DNA of 64,000 bases from Pedococcus sp. 5OH_020 (GCF_027812955.1 NZ_JAPYZV010000002.1:124001-188000); one strand, 5' to 3'. Numbered from the stretch's first letter, positions 33,651 through 43,062 are shown. Numbers and translations: made by a program. Notes: generated by a model from the letters alone, not told the origin.

Positions 33651-35912
33651 ATGAGCGTCACGACCCGCAGCACCGAGGACGCCGAAACCCTCGACCCCGA
33701 CCTCCCCGAGCAGGAGGTCTCCATCGCGAGCGCGCAGCCTCGCGCCTCCAACGGTCGCTTCATGCGGGTGGTCCACCCCGCAACGGGGCCGGACGACAGC
33801 GGCCTGCCGGTCGACCGGTTCCTCGACCGGGAGATCTCGTGGCTGCAGTTCAACGAGCGGGTCCTGCAGCTGGCGGCGGACGACTCGGTCCCGCTGCTCG
33901 AGCGGGCCAGGTTCCTGGCCATCTTCACGTCGAACCTCGACGAGTTCTTCATGGTGCGCGTCGCCGGGCTCAAGCGCCGCATCGCCACCGGCCTGGCCGT
34001 GCGGTCCGCCTCGGGGCTGGAGCCGAGGGAGGTGCTCGAGCAGATCTCGCTCGTGGCCCACGAGCTGCAGTCGATGCAGTCGGTCGTCTACAAGCAGAAG
34101 GTGCAGCCGGCCCTGGAGGCCGAGGGCGTCTCGATCGTCCGATGGGACGAGCTGAGCGACGCCGAGCGTGAGCGGCACTCCGAGCTCTTCACCGACCGGG
34201 TCTTCCCCGTCCTGACGCCCCTTGCGGTGGACCCGGCCCACCCCTTCCCGTACATCTCGGGCCTGTCGCTCAACCTGGCCGTCGTCCTGGTCAACCCCAA
34301 GAGCGGCAAGGAGCACTTCGCCAGGGTGAAGGTGCCGCCCCTGCTGCCGCGGCTGCTGCACATCGGGCCGGAGACCGGCGACCCGGCGACGACCGACCTG
34401 TCCAGCACGCGCTTCGTCCCGCTCGAGGACGTCATGGCCGCCCACCTGGACATGCTGTTCCCGGGCATGGAGGTCCAGGAGCACTTCACCTTCCGGGTGA
34501 CCCGCAACGAGGACCTCGAGGTCGAGGAGGACGACGCGGAGAACCTCCTCACCGCCCTGGAGAAGGAGCTCACCCGCCGCCGGTTCGGCCCCCCGGTGCG
34601 GCTCGAGGTCGACGAGGCGATGGACGACCACGTCCTGGACATGCTGGTGCGCGAGCTGGGAGTCAGCGACAGCGAGGTCTACCGGCTGCCCGCTCCGCTG
34701 GACCTGCGCGGCCTGAACCTCGTGGCGGACCTGGAGCGGTCCGACCTGAAGTTCGAACCCTTCCGCGGACAGTCGCACCCTGACCTCGCCCCGGCCGAGA
34801 GCGCCAAGGCCGCCGACATCCTGTCCGTCGTCCGGGACAAGGACGTGCTGCTGCAACACCCCTACGACTCGTTCTCCACCTCGGTGCAGGCCTTCATCGA
34901 GCAGGCGGCGGCGGACCCGCACGTTCTGGCCATCAAACAGACGCTCTACCGCACCAGCGGCGACTCGCCCATCATCGACGCCCTCATCGACGCTGCCGAA
35001 GCGGGCAAGCAGGTCCTGGCGATCGTGGAGATCAAGGCCCGCTTCGACGAGCAGAACAACATCTCCTGGGCACGCAAGCTCGAGCACGCCGGGGTGCACG
35101 TCGTCTACGGGATCGTGGGGCTCAAGACGCACGCCAAGCTGTGCATGGTGGTCCGTGAGGAGAACGACGGGACGCTGCGCCGGTACTGCCACATCGGGAC
35201 GGGCAACTACAACGGCAAGACGGCGAGGCTCTACGAGGACTTCGGGCTCCTCACCTCCGACCCGCAGGTAGGTGACGACCTGGCGCGGCTGTTCAACCAG
35301 CTGTCCGGGTTCGCGCCGCGCAGCAAGTTCAAGCGGCTGCTGGTCGCGCCACGCTCGGTACGCAGCGGCCTCGTCGAGCGCATCGACGCGGAGATCGAGC
35401 ATGCCAAGGCGGGCCGGGAGGCCCTCGTGCAGATCAAGGTCAACTCGATCGTCGACGAGCAGCTCATCGACGCCCTCTACCGGGCCTCGCGGGCCGGCGT
35501 CCACGTCGACATCTGGGTGAGGGGGATCTGCGCGCTCCGGCCCGGCGTCGAAGGGCTGTCCGAGAACGTCGAGGTGCACTCGATCCTGGGCCGCTTCCTG
35601 GAGCACTCCCGCGTGTTCTTCTTCGGTGGCGGTGGTGAGCCCGAGGTCTACATCGGAAGCGCCGACATGATGCACCGGAACCTGGACCGGCGGGTGGAGG
35701 CGCTGGTGCGCCTGGCCGACCCCCGGCACATCGCGGACCTGCAGGCCCTGCTGGCGCGCGGGATGAGCGCCGACTTCGCGCACTGGCGGCTCGGCAGTGA
35801 CGGCCGCTGGACCCGGGTGAGCCTGGACGCGGAGGGTCAGCCGCTGGCGGACCTCCAGAGCGCGCTCATCGACCTGCACACCAAGCGCCGCCGCAAGGCA
35901 CGCCGGCGTTGA
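33651..35912 (+). CDS. ppk: Polyphosphate kinase 1
   Basis: Reversible enzyme of 753 aa making inorganic polyphosphate from ATP. It has the N-terminal helical domain ([20 protein letters not shown], then [20 protein letters not shown]), a head domain, and two PLD-like catalytic domains. The phospho-His is in [13 protein letters not shown] (about His494) and the second catalytic region is [20 protein letters not shown]. The C-terminal [20 protein letters not shown] is typical. ATG 33651 follows GGATGA. The N-terminal 55 residues before the conserved part are family-typical in actinobacteria. The stop overlaps the next start (TTGA). A 761-residue antisense frame here is a composition artefact. 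Confidence 0.95.
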   Translation: MSVTTRSTEDAETLDPDLPEQEVSIASAQPRASNGRFMRVVHPATGPDDSGLPVDRFLDREISWLQFNERVLQLAADDSVPLLERARFLAIFTSNLDEFFMVRVAGLKRRIATGLAVRSASGLEPREVLEQISLVAHELQSMQSVVYKQKVQPALEAEGVSIVRWDELSDAERERHSELFTDRVFPVLTPLAVDPAHPFPYISGLSLNLAVVLVNPKSGKEHFARVKVPPLLPRLLHIGPETGDPATTDLSSTRFVPLEDVMAAHLDMLFPGMEVQEHFTFRVTRNEDLEVEEDDAENLLTALEKELTRRRFGPPVRLEVDEAMDDHVLDMLVRELGVSDSEVYRLPAPLDLRGLNLVADLERSDLKFEPFRGQSHPDLAPAESAKAADILSVVRDKDVLLQHPYDSFSTSVQAFIEQAAADPHVLAIKQTLYRTSGDSPIIDALIDAAEAGKQVLAIVEIKARFDEQNNISWARKLEHAGVHVVYGIVGLKTHAKLCMVVREENDGTLRRYCHIGTGNYNGKTARLYEDFGLLTSDPQVGDDLARLFNQLSGFAPRSKFKRLLVAPRSVRSGLVERIDAEIEHAKAGREALVQIKVNSIVDEQLIDALYRASRAGVHVDIWVRGICALRPGVEGLSENVEVHSILGRFLEHSRVFFFGGGGEPEVYIGSADMMHRNLDRRVEALVRLADPRHIADLQALLARGMSADFAHWRLGSDGRWTRVSLDAEGQPLADLQSALIDLHTKRRRKARRR

Positions 35913-36859
35913 CCGCGCCGATCCCGGCCGCGGGCACGGTCGCGTGGCGCCGCCGGCGTGGTGAGCTTCAGGTCGCCCTGGTGCACCGCCCCAAGTACGA
36001 CGACTGGTCCTGGGCCAAAGGGAAGCTCGATCCCGGGGAGCTGTGGCCCGTCGCGGCGGTTCGCGAGACGCTCGAGGAGACGTCCCTCAAGGTTCTGCTG
36101 GGGCGGCCACTGCCGCCGGCGACATACACCGTCCTGGACGCCACCGGTGAGCCTGCCACCAAAGAGGTCCGCTACTGGGCTGCCGAGGCCACCAAGCGGG
36201 CAGGGCCCCTCACCAACGAGATCGACGAGGTGCGCTGGCTCGACGTGGCTGCGGCCCACGACCGGCTCGACTACGCCCGCGACCGGGACCAGCTCCGTTC
36301 GCTGGTCCGTGCCGACAAGGCCGGCACGCTGACGACCTGGCCCCTGGTAGTCGTCCGGCACGCGCAGGCGGTCGGCCGGAGCCACTGGCGGGGAGACGAC
36401 CCCGAACGCCCCCTGTCGCGCAGCGGCGCCGAGAGGGCTGCGGCAATCGTCCCACTGCTCATGGCCTACGGCATCAAGCGGCTGGTCACCTCACCGTCCG
36501 CACGGTGCCGGGACACCCTCAAGCCGTATGGCGATGCGCGTGGCGCTGCACTGCGGACCAAGCAGGGGCTCAGCGAGGAGGGGTACGACCTCGACCCCAA
36601 GCAGTCGACCCGCCACCTGGCCCGGTTGCTCGAGCGGGGCACGCCGGCGGCGCTGTGTACGCACGGGCCGGTGCTCCCCGCGCTGCTCGAGTCGCTGTGC
36701 GAGCTGGTGGCCCAGCGCGAGCCGGAGGCCGGCCAGGTGGTTGCAACGCTGGCCGCTGCCGCCGAAGAGAAGATGGTCAAGGGCGAAGTGCTCGTGGCCC
36801 ACGTCAACGGGACCGGCGAGGCCGCCCGGGTCGTGGCCGTAGAGCGTCATCTGCCGTGA
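35909..36859 (+). CDS. MutT1-like NUDIX hydrolase fused to histidine phosphatase
   Basis: Bifunctional protein of 316 aa resembling mycobacterial MutT1 (Rv2985). The N-terminal NUDIX domain has the box G-x5-E-x7-RE-x2-EE in [20 protein letters not shown]. The C-terminal phosphoglycerate-mutase-like domain begins [13 protein letters not shown] (RH-A-Q in place of RHG) and carries the Arg in [17 protein letters not shown] and the His in [16 protein letters not shown]. MutT1 hydrolyses 8-oxo-(d)GTP and diadenosine polyphosphates. The TTG start overlaps the ppk stop as TTGA, so it is coupled to polyphosphate synthesis; Rv2984 (ppk)-Rv2985 is the same pair. Confidence 0.9.
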   Translation: MTAPIPAAGTVAWRRRRGELQVALVHRPKYDDWSWAKGKLDPGELWPVAAVRETLEETSLKVLLGRPLPPATYTVLDATGEPATKEVRYWAAEATKRAGPLTNEIDEVRWLDVAAAHDRLDYARDRDQLRSLVRADKAGTLTTWPLVVVRHAQAVGRSHWRGDDPERPLSRSGAERAAAIVPLLMAYGIKRLVTSPSARCRDTLKPYGDARGAALRTKQGLSEEGYDLDPKQSTRHLARLLERGTPAALCTHGPVLPALLESLCELVAQREPEAGQVVATLAAAAEEKMVKGEVLVAHVNGTGEAARVVAVERHLP

Positions 36860-36881
36860 CCTGACCCGCTGCTGACCTCCC

Positions 36882-36958
36882 GTTCACACGGTGCACTCCC
36901 GCGGGTCGGTGCGACGGCCTTCAATGTCTCGCTGGTGTTCACCCGCCGTTCACCCGTG
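36882..36958 (+). promoter_or_regulatory. PHO-box-like direct repeats upstream of pstS
   Basis: Two perfect adjacent 11-bp units GTTCACCCGCC and GTTCACCCGTG (36937-36958), plus an isolated GTTCACACGGT at 36882. They match the actinobacterial PHO box and the array upstream of phoU in this window. They lie about 90 bases before the pstS GTG, a good place for activation by a PhoP/RegX3 regulator. Confidence 0.7.
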
Positions 36959-37049
36959 ACGGACCGCGGCGTCACCCTCCCTGCCTACCTTCACAGTCGT
37001 CGGGCAGCCAGCCCGCCCCTGGTTTCCCCTGTGGAGAGGTTCCAACACC

Positions 37050-38198
37050 GTGAAGATCCAGCGTCTCGGCCAGCTGGCCAGCGTGGCACTGGTCGGCTCC
37101 CTCGCGCTCGCCGCGTGCGGCTCCGACAACAACAACGCCTCGGGTGGCGGGGCGTCGAGCGGTTCTGGGGGCTCGAGCAGCAGCTCGGGTGCCGGTGGCT
37201 CCGGCGCCGCCGAGTGCGGCTCGGGCACCCTGAACGCCGAAGGCTCCTCCGCGCAGAAGAACGCCATCGAGGAGGCCATCTCGACCTTCCAGGACGAGTG
37301 CTCCGGTGCGACGGTGAACTACAACCCCACCGGTTCCGGCGCGGGCATCAAGCAGTTCATCGCAGGTCAGGTCGACTTCGCGGGCTCCGACTCCGCGTTG
37401 AAGACGGTGGAGAAGGACGGGGTGGTGGAGGCCGACGCCGCGGCCAAGTACTGCGGCTCCCCCGCCTGGAACCTGCCCATGGTGACGGGACCCATCGCCA
37501 TCGCCTTCAACGTCAAGGGTGTCGACAGGCTGGTCCTGACCCCGCAGGTGGCGGCCGGCATCTTCAGCGGCAAGGTGACCACCTGGAACGACCCGTCGAT
37601 CGCCAAGATCAACTCCGGTGTCAGCCTGCCTGCGGAGCCCATCAAGGTCTTCTTCCGTTCCGACGAGTCGGGCACCACGGAGAACTTCACGAAGTACCTC
37701 AAGGCCGCCGCGCCGTCCGCCTGGACCGCTGAGCCGGGCAAGAAGTGGACCGGTAAGGGCGAGGGCAAGCCCAAGTCCGACGGCGTCGCGGGAGCCGTCA
37801 AGTCGACAGAAGGTGGCATCACGTACGCCGAGTGGTCCTACGCCAAGGACAACTCCTTGGGCATCGCCCAGATCGACAACGGCGCCGGTCCTGTGGAGCT
37901 CACAGGCGAGGCGGTGGGCAAGGCCGTCTCCGCCGCCAAGGCCGACGGGCAGGGACACGACCTTCGCCTCAAGCTCGACTACGCGACCAAGGAGGCCGGG
38001 GCCTACCCGATCCTGCTGGTCACCTACGAGATCGTCTGCTCCAAGAGCAAGGACGCCGGCAAGGCGGCGCTGACGAAGGCCTTCCTCAAGCACTTCGCCT
38101 CTGCCGAGACCCAGAAGTCGCTCGAGGACATCGGCTACGCGCCGCTGCCCGACGAGGTGCGGACCAAGGTGGACGCGGCGATCGCCGCCCTGTCCTGA
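37050..38198 (+). CDS. pstS: Phosphate-binding lipoprotein PstS
   Basis: Periplasm-side phosphate receptor of the high-affinity Pst importer, 382 aa, GTG start. The lipobox ALAAC is at about residue 24. A Gly/Ser-rich linker follows to about 55. The phosphate-binding segments are LNAEGSSAQKNAIEEAISTF, YNPTGSGAGIKQFIAGQVDF (including the Ser/Gly phosphate loop), AGSDSALK and FFRSDESGTTENFTKYLKAA. The conserved Asp/Ser/Arg/Thr residues for phosphate are all present. It is the first gene of pstS-pstC-pstA-pstB, followed by a strong hairpin that may raise pstS transcript stability. Confidence 0.95.
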   Translation: MKIQRLGQLASVALVGSLALAACGSDNNNASGGGASSGSGGSSSSSGAGGSGAAECGSGTLNAEGSSAQKNAIEEAISTFQDECSGATVNYNPTGSGAGIKQFIAGQVDFAGSDSALKTVEKDGVVEADAAAKYCGSPAWNLPMVTGPIAIAFNVKGVDRLVLTPQVAAGIFSGKVTTWNDPSIAKINSGVSLPAEPIKVFFRSDESGTTENFTKYLKAAAPSAWTAEPGKKWTGKGEGKPKSDGVAGAVKSTEGGITYAEWSYAKDNSLGIAQIDNGAGPVELTGEAVGKAVSAAKADGQGHDLRLKLDYATKEAGAYPILLVTYEIVCSKSKDAGKAALTKAFLKHFASAETQKSLEDIGYAPLPDEVRTKVDAAIAALS

Positions 38199-38214
38199 CG
38201 GCACAGTCAGCACG

Positions 38215-38251
38215 GGTATGCCGGGTGGCTGAGACAGCCACCCGGCATACC
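38215..38251 (+). terminator. 17-bp intercistronic hairpin between pstS and pstC
   Basis: A perfect inverted repeat of 17 bp (GGTATGCCGGGTGGCTG and complement) with a 3-nt AGA loop. There is no T-tract, so it is more likely an attenuator or 3' stabiliser that lets PstS exceed the permeases than a full terminator. Confidence 0.75.
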
Positions 38252-38301
38252 GCACGCTTTCCCCCCGCAGACCCTGCGCCCGACCGACCGATAGGTGTGA
38301 C

Positions 38302-39312
38302 GTGGCCACAGTGACCGGAGTCTCCGTCGCCGACGAGGTGCCGGGACCGCCTGAGCGGTCCCCGCTCAGCGCGGACGGCGCGGGCACCCGCCGGCTCGGC
38401 GACCGGCTGTTCGGAGGGGCCGCCCAGGGCGCCGGGATCCTCGTGATCGCCCTCGTCACGCTGGTGGGGCTGTTCCTGCTGTGGCAGGCGGTCCCCGCGC
38501 TCGCCCGCAACGAGGCCGGCTTCCTGACGTCTCGCGAGTGGACCGTGAGCGGCGACCATCCCCGGTTCGGGATCGTCGAGCTTCTCTGGACGACCGTGGT
38601 GTCCTCGCTGATCGCCATGGCGATCGCAGTCCCGGTCGGCGTGGCCGTGGCGCTCTTCATCACCCAGTACGCCCCCCGCTGGCTGGCCAAGCCGGCGGCG
38701 AACCTCGTGGACCTGCTCGCGGCCGTGCCGTCGATCATCTACGGGCTGTGGGGCCTTCGGACGTTCGGTCCCAAGTATGAGCCGGTCCAGACGTTCCTCC
38801 AGGACAAGCTCGGCGCCTTCCCGCTGCTGTCGAAGACCAGCGTGAGCGGCAGCGGCACCGTCATGTTCATCGGGATCGTCCTCGCCATCATGGTGCTGCC
38901 CATCGTCACCGCACTGTCGCGTGAGGTGTTCGCCCAGACGCCGGTCGCCCACAAGGAGGGCGCCCTCGCGCTGGGGGCCACCCGGTGGGAGATGATCCGC
39001 ACCGCAGTGCTGCCGTTCGGGCGACCGGGCGTCATCTCGGCCTCCATGCTTGCCCTGGGCCGCGCGCTGGGCGAGACCATCGCGGTGACGATCATCGTGT
39101 CGACCTTGGCCGACCAGACGGTGTGGTCGTGGTCCCTGTTCAACGGCGGCGAGACGTTCGCGTCCAGGATCGCCAACAATGCGCAGGAGTTCGACAGCCC
39201 GCAGAAGGCCGGAGCCTTCATCGCGGCGGGGCTCGTGCTCTTCATCCTCACGTTCATCGTCAACGCGGTCGCCCGCATCGTGATCGAGCGTCGGAAGGCC
39301 TTCTCCGAATGA
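38302..39312 (+). CDS. pstC: Phosphate ABC transporter permease PstC
   Basis: Inner-membrane permease of 336 aa with six transmembrane helices. The EAA cytoplasmic loop is VAHKEGALALGATRWEMIRT, followed by LPFGRPGVISASMLALGRAL as in PstC. An N-terminal cytoplasmic extension of about 45 residues (SADGAGTRRLGDRLFGGAAQ) is usual in actinobacteria. GTG start 38302, 50 bases after the intercistronic hairpin. The stop overlaps pstA as ATGA. Confidence 0.94.
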   Translation: MATVTGVSVADEVPGPPERSPLSADGAGTRRLGDRLFGGAAQGAGILVIALVTLVGLFLLWQAVPALARNEAGFLTSREWTVSGDHPRFGIVELLWTTVVSSLIAMAIAVPVGVAVALFITQYAPRWLAKPAANLVDLLAAVPSIIYGLWGLRTFGPKYEPVQTFLQDKLGAFPLLSKTSVSGSGTVMFIGIVLAIMVLPIVTALSREVFAQTPVAHKEGALALGATRWEMIRTAVLPFGRPGVISASMLALGRALGETIAVTIIVSTLADQTVWSWSLFNGGETFASRIANNAQEFDSPQKAGAFIAAGLVLFILTFIVNAVARIVIERRKAFSE

Positions 39313-40274
39313 GTGCCGCTGACACGGCCGCACGCGCGCCCAGCGCACCTTCGGGCGGGCAGTCCTCTTCCGGCCGTCCCGCAGGTGGACGCCCAGCGGA
39401 GCCGCCGCCGGCTCTGGGCCACCCCGCCCGCGTCCGCGAGGCACGGGACCTGCTCGCCAGCGTGGTCATGTGGGCCGCGTTCGCGCTGGCCCTCATCCCG
39501 CTGGTGTGGATCCTGTGGACGGTCGTGTCCAAGGGGTACCACCTGCTGTCGGAGGGGCAGTGGTGGACCAACTCCCAGAAGGGCATCACCTCCCGGCGCG
39601 AAGGTGGCGGTGCCGTGCACGCCATCCAGGGCACGCTGGTCCAGGGCCTGACGACGGCGCTGATCTCGGTGCCGATCGGCGTCATGACCGCGATCTACCT
39701 GGTCGAGTACGGTCGTGGTCGCCTCGCGAAGGCCGTCTCGTTCATGGTCGACATCCTCACCGGGATCCCGTCGATCGTGGCGGGCTTGTTCGTGTATGCG
39801 GTGTGGGTGACGACCTTCCACTTCCAGCGGGTGGGTTTCGCCGTGTGTCTCTCCCTGGTCCTGCTGATGATCCCGGTCATCGTGCGCTCCACCGAGGAGA
39901 TGCTCAAGCTCGTGCCCAACGAGCTCCGCGAGGCGTCGTATGCCCTGGGCGTCCCGAAGTGGAAGACGATCTTCAAGATCGTCCTCCCGACGGCGTTCTC
40001 GGGCATCGTCACCGGCATCCTGCTGGGTCTGGCGCGGGTGATGGGCGAGACCGCGCCGCTGCTGATTCTGGGCCCGTACTCCAAGTCCATCGCGACCGAC
40101 CTCTTCAGCGGGTACATGGCCACCTTGCCGACCATGATCAACCAGGACCGCACCGAGAGCCTGCAGCCCGCAGTGGACCGCGTCTGGGCCGCAGCGCTAA
40201 CGCTGATCCTGCTCGTGCTGCTGCTCAACGTCGCCGGACGGCTGGTCGCACGCTTCGGCTCCGTGAAGAAGTAA
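39309..40274 (+). CDS. pstA: Phosphate ABC transporter permease PstA
   Basis: Second permease subunit, 321 aa, six transmembrane helices. The EAA loop is LREASYALGVPKWKTIFKIV followed by LPTAFSGIVTGILLGLARVM. The first 50 residues are a Pro/Gly/Ser-rich cytoplasmic extension. ATG 39309 overlaps the pstC stop, implying coupled translation and equal amounts of both permeases. A longer in-frame reading upstream to 38985 lies inside pstC and is rejected. It is followed by a 99-base gap to pstB. Confidence 0.94.
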   Translation: MSAADTAARAPSAPSGGQSSSGRPAGGRPAEPPPALGHPARVREARDLLASVVMWAAFALALIPLVWILWTVVSKGYHLLSEGQWWTNSQKGITSRREGGGAVHAIQGTLVQGLTTALISVPIGVMTAIYLVEYGRGRLAKAVSFMVDILTGIPSIVAGLFVYAVWVTTFHFQRVGFAVCLSLVLLMIPVIVRSTEEMLKLVPNELREASYALGVPKWKTIFKIVLPTAFSGIVTGILLGLARVMGETAPLLILGPYSKSIATDLFSGYMATLPTMINQDRTESLQPAVDRVWAAALTLILLVLLLNVAGRLVARFGSVKK

Positions 40275-40373
40275 GCCCTCCCCACCACTGGTCCCACCAC
40301 CGAACCACCCCGAAACCACCACCGGAACCCCTGCGGCGCACCCGCCGTGACCCGCTCCAGAAGGACGACGACC

Positions 40374-41150
40374 ATGGCGAAGCGAATCGACGTCAGTGAC
40401 CTGAACGTCTACTACGGCGCCTTCAAGGCGGTCGAGGGCGTGACCATGACCGTCGAGCCCCGTTCGGTGACCGCCTTCATCGGGCCGTCCGGCTGCGGCA
40501 AGTCGACGTTCCTGCGCACGCTGAACCGAATGCACGAGGTCATCCCCGGTGGGCGCGTCGAGGGGAAGGTCATGCTCGACGACCAGGACCTCTACGCGTC
40601 GGGGGTGGACCCCGTGGCGGTGCGCCGCACCGTCGGCATGGTGTTCCAGCGCCCGAACCCGTTCCCGACCATGTCGATCTACGACAACGTCGCGGCAGGG
40701 CTGAAGCTCAACGGGCTCAAGGGGAAGAAGAAGCTCGACGACGTCGTGGAGAAGTCGCTCAAGGGCGCCAATCTCTGGAACGAGGTCAAGGACCGGCTGA
40801 ACAAGCCCGGAGCCGGCCTCTCCGGTGGCCAGCAGCAACGACTGTGCATCGCACGGGCCATCGCGGTCGAACCGCAGGTGCTCCTCATGGACGAGCCCTG
40901 CTCGGCACTCGACCCGATCTCCACCCTGGCCATCGAGGACCTGATCGGTGAGCTCAAGAGCAAGTACACGATCGTCATCGTGACGCACAACATGCAGCAG
41001 GCGGCTCGGGTCTCGGACCGGACTGCGTTCTTCAACCTGGCGGCGACGGGGAAGCCCGGGCAGCTGGTCGAGGTCGACGACACCCAGCGAATCTTCAACA
41101 ACCCGAGCGTCAAGGCCACCGAGGACTACATCTCCGGCCGCTTCGGCTGA
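40374..41150 (+). CDS. pstB: Phosphate ABC transporter ATPase PstB
   Basis: ATPase subunit of 258 aa with all ABC motifs: Walker [22 protein letters not shown]-loop [20 protein letters not shown], signature [20 protein letters not shown], Walker [21 protein letters not shown] and switch His in [14 protein letters not shown]. The PstB-specific RPNPFP and [11 protein letters not shown] are present. ATG 40374 has AAGGACGACG upstream. The stop sits in the first unit of an approximately 51-bp repeat array. The operon lacks phoU, which lies at 12.4 kb. Confidence 0.95.
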   Translation: MAKRIDVSDLNVYYGAFKAVEGVTMTVEPRSVTAFIGPSGCGKSTFLRTLNRMHEVIPGGRVEGKVMLDDQDLYASGVDPVAVRRTVGMVFQRPNPFPTMSIYDNVAAGLKLNGLKGKKKLDDVVEKSLKGANLWNEVKDRLNKPGAGLSGGQQQRLCIARAIAVEPQVLLMDEPCSALDPISTLAIEDLIGELKSKYTIVIVTHNMQQAARVSDRTAFFNLAATGKPGQLVEVDDTQRIFNNPSVKATEDYISGRFG

Positions 41151-41252
41151 CACGCCGCCCCCGGCTCTCCGCCCTTCGCCCGCCGCCCCGCTGCGGCTGA
41201 CACGCCGCCCCCCGGCCCTCCGCCCACCGCGCCGCCGCCCCGCTGCGGCTGA
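41139..41252. repeat. About 51-bp tandem repeat starting at the pstB stop codon
   Basis: Units begin at 41139, 41189 and 41241 (50 and 52 bp long), with the core CGCT(T/G)CGGCTGACACGCC. The pstB terminal codons GGC-TGA are in the first unit and are copied in the later ones. Each unit is C-rich, with CCGCCC runs. It continues into the inverted repeat at 41258. Confidence 0.85.
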
Positions 41253-41257
41253 CCCCC

Positions 41258-41330
41258 CGACTTTGTATGCGGTTCGCCGCCGACAGCCGCCAAGATCGCC
41301 CCAAGATTGGGCATTCCGCATACAAAGTCG
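41258..41330. repeat. Inverted repeat CGACTTTGTATGCGG, first pair
   Basis: CGACTTTGTATGCGG at 41258-41272 is perfectly complementary to CCGCATACAAAGTCG at 41316-41330, with a 43-nt spacer. The same word recurs at the far side of the adjoining pseudogene. The A/T-rich centre stands out from the surrounding C-rich DNA. Confidence 0.85.
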
Positions 41331-41394
41331 CGGCTGGGCGAGCCGGGCGGAGTGTCCACAGGGGCCGGCCTGTCGGCCTGCTGCTCCCCGGTAC

Positions 41395-41984
41395 GCCTCC
41401 TCCAAAGTCGACTCGCCGGACTCGGCCCACCACCGTCTGGTTCATGCCGCCTCACGGTCTGCCACCACCTACGACGGCCTACCCGTGACCTCCGTGGCCA
41501 GGACGGTGGTCGACTGCCTTCGGTCGCTTCGTCCCGGAGATGCGGTGGCCATAGCGGATGCCGCTCTGCGACGCGGTCTTACCTGCGCGCTGGAGATCGA
41601 GGACGCCATGGACGTCGAGCATCGCTGGCCGGGTGTGAGCCGGCACGTTTGTGGGCTGGGTGGACTTCTTGTGGCACGACGCAGCGGTCGTCGGAGAGGC
41701 AGACGGGGCGGGCAAGTACCTCGGCGACTTCGACCCCGGCCGGCGACTGGTCTCCTGAGGCAGTGGCACGGCGGGTACAGGAGGCCGGCGTACGGGAAAG
41801 CCGCCTCCGCGAGCTCGGTTTCGGGGTCGTCCGGTGGGAGCCCGAGGAGGTGGTGCGGCGACCGGCAGACGTAGCGCAACGCTTTCACGCGGCGCGCCGG
41901 CGCGTGGACCCGTCCCAGGTGCGGGCTCTGCTCCGCTACGACGGCCAGGCCACCACCACATTGTATGCGGCGAGCCGCGCGTGA
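41395..41984 (+). pseudogene. Frameshifted AbiEi/DUF559-type endonuclease-domain protein remnant
   Basis: Three frames together recover a common actinobacterial protein. Frame 1 gives GLPVTSVARTVVDCLRSLRP then GDAVAIADAALRRGL (AbiEi-like C-terminal part). From about 41645 another frame gives FVGWVDFLWHDAAVVGEADG then AGKYLGDFDPG (the Vsr/DUF559 nuclease core, D...E-x-K). The third frame ends the domain with RESRLRELGFGVVRWEPEEV. The N-terminal winged-helix part is missing. At least two frameshifts and one stop (about 41757) make it non-functional. It fills most of the pstB-pit gap and is bracketed by inverted repeats. Assignment rests on remembered family patterns. Confidence 0.65.
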
Positions 41985-42029
41985 CCCCTGCGCCGGGGCA
42001 GGACCGCGGCAAACCGCATACAAAGTCGG
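41961..42029. repeat. Inverted repeat TTGTATGCGG / CCGCATACAA, second pair
   Basis: TTGTATGCGG (41961-41970) pairs with CCGCATACAA (42014-42023). The right copy extends to the full CCGCATACAAAGTCG word seen at 41316. With the first pair this gives four copies (three full, one degenerate) flanking the pseudogene. Confidence 0.8.
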
Positions 42030-42069
42030 CCGAGAGGGGCGGTGCTGCGCGTCAGAGGAACAGGCGGCG

Positions 42070-43062
42070 TCAGACGAACACGTGGATGATCCAGAAGCTG
42101 ACTGCCGCGACCAGACCTGCCCCGGGGAACGTCAGGATCCAGGCACCGACGATGTTCCCGGCGACTCCCCAGCGCACGGCCGAAAGTCGCTTCGTCGCGC
42201 CGACCCCCATGATGGCCGACGTGATGGTGTGCGTCGTCGAGATCGGGGCGCCGAACGCCATGCCCGCGACGTAGAGGATCGAGGCTGCCGTCGTCTCCGC
42301 GGCGAAGCCCTGGGGCGGGTCCAGGTGGATGATCCGCCGCCCGAGGGTGCGCATAATGCGCCAGCCGCCGGCATAGGTCCCGAGGCTGATGACGATGGCG
42401 CTCATGACGAGCACCCACAGCGGGACGCCCTTGCCGTTGTAGTGGCCCCCCACCGTCAGGGCGAGGACGACGACCCCAGCTGTCTTCGAGGCGTCCTGCA
42501 GCCCGTGGCCGAACGCCATGGCCGCGGCCGACGCCGTCTGGGCATAGCGGAAGCCGCGTGACACCTTGCCGGGCTGGGACCCCCGGAACAGCCACAGGAT
42601 GGCGGTCATGACGAGGTAGCCGAGGATGACGCCGACCAGCGGCGACGCCACCATCGGAACGACCACCTTCTCCAGGATGCCGTGCCACTTCACCGTGGCA
42701 CCCGCAGCCAGCGCCGCACCCCCGAGCCCACCGATGAGGGCATGCGAGGACGACGACGGAAGGCCATACCACCAGGTCAGCAGGTTCCAGCCGATCGCGC
42801 CGATCAGCGCGGCAGCGCAGATGACCAGCCCCTCGCTCCCCTGCGGGGCCTCGATGATGCCCTTGCCGACGGTGTCCGCGATCTTCTTGCCGAAGAAGGC
42901 GCCGAAGAGGTTGGCGACCGCGGCCATGGCGAGCGCGACCCTGGGAGTGAGCGCACGCGTGGAGACGGACGTGGCGATCGCGTTGGCCGCGTCGTGGAAG
43001 CCGTTGGTGTAGTTGAACCCCATCGCCAGGGCGATGACGATCCCGATCGGAAGCAGGTCCAT
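42070..43062 (-). CDS. pit: Low-affinity inorganic phosphate transporter, Pit family
   Basis: Membrane phosphate:H+ (metal-phosphate) symporter of 330 aa with about ten transmembrane helices. The two family duplications are visible: FNYTNGFHDAANAIATSVST near residue 15 (GANDVANA-like signature) and GHGLQDASKTAGVVVLALTV near 185. Other typical parts are WYGLPSSSSHALIGGLGGAA (SSSHA) and GAPISTTHTITSAIMGVGAT. It is cotranscribed with the DUF47 gene, 8 bases upstream. Together they give constitutive uptake beside the inducible Pst system. Confidence 0.94.
   Translation of the reverse strand: MDLLPIGIVIALAMGFNYTNGFHDAANAIATSVSTRALTPRVALAMAAVANLFGAFFGKKIADTVGKGIIEAPQGSEGLVICAAALIGAIGWNLLTWWYGLPSSSSHALIGGLGGAALAAGATVKWHGILEKVVVPMVASPLVGVILGYLVMTAILWLFRGSQPGKVSRGFRYAQTASAAAMAFGHGLQDASKTAGVVVLALTVGGHYNGKGVPLWVLVMSAIVISLGTYAGGWRIMRTLGRRIIHLDPPQGFAAETTAASILYVAGMAFGAPISTTHTITSAIMGVGATKRLSAVRWGVAGNIVGAWILTFPGAGLVAAVSFWIIHVFV

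Noticed and set aside
33594-35879. 761-residue open frame antisense to ppk
   Set aside because: Composition is typical of reverse frames of high-GC genes (Val/Arg/Leu/Gly/Asp-rich without domain pattern), and ppk on the other strand is unambiguous.
42070-43062. PHO box upstream of the DUF47-pit operon
   Set aside because: I looked for GTTCAC repeats spaced by 11 bp between 43.7 and 44.1 kb and saw only isolated, poorly matching words, consistent with constitutive pit expression.
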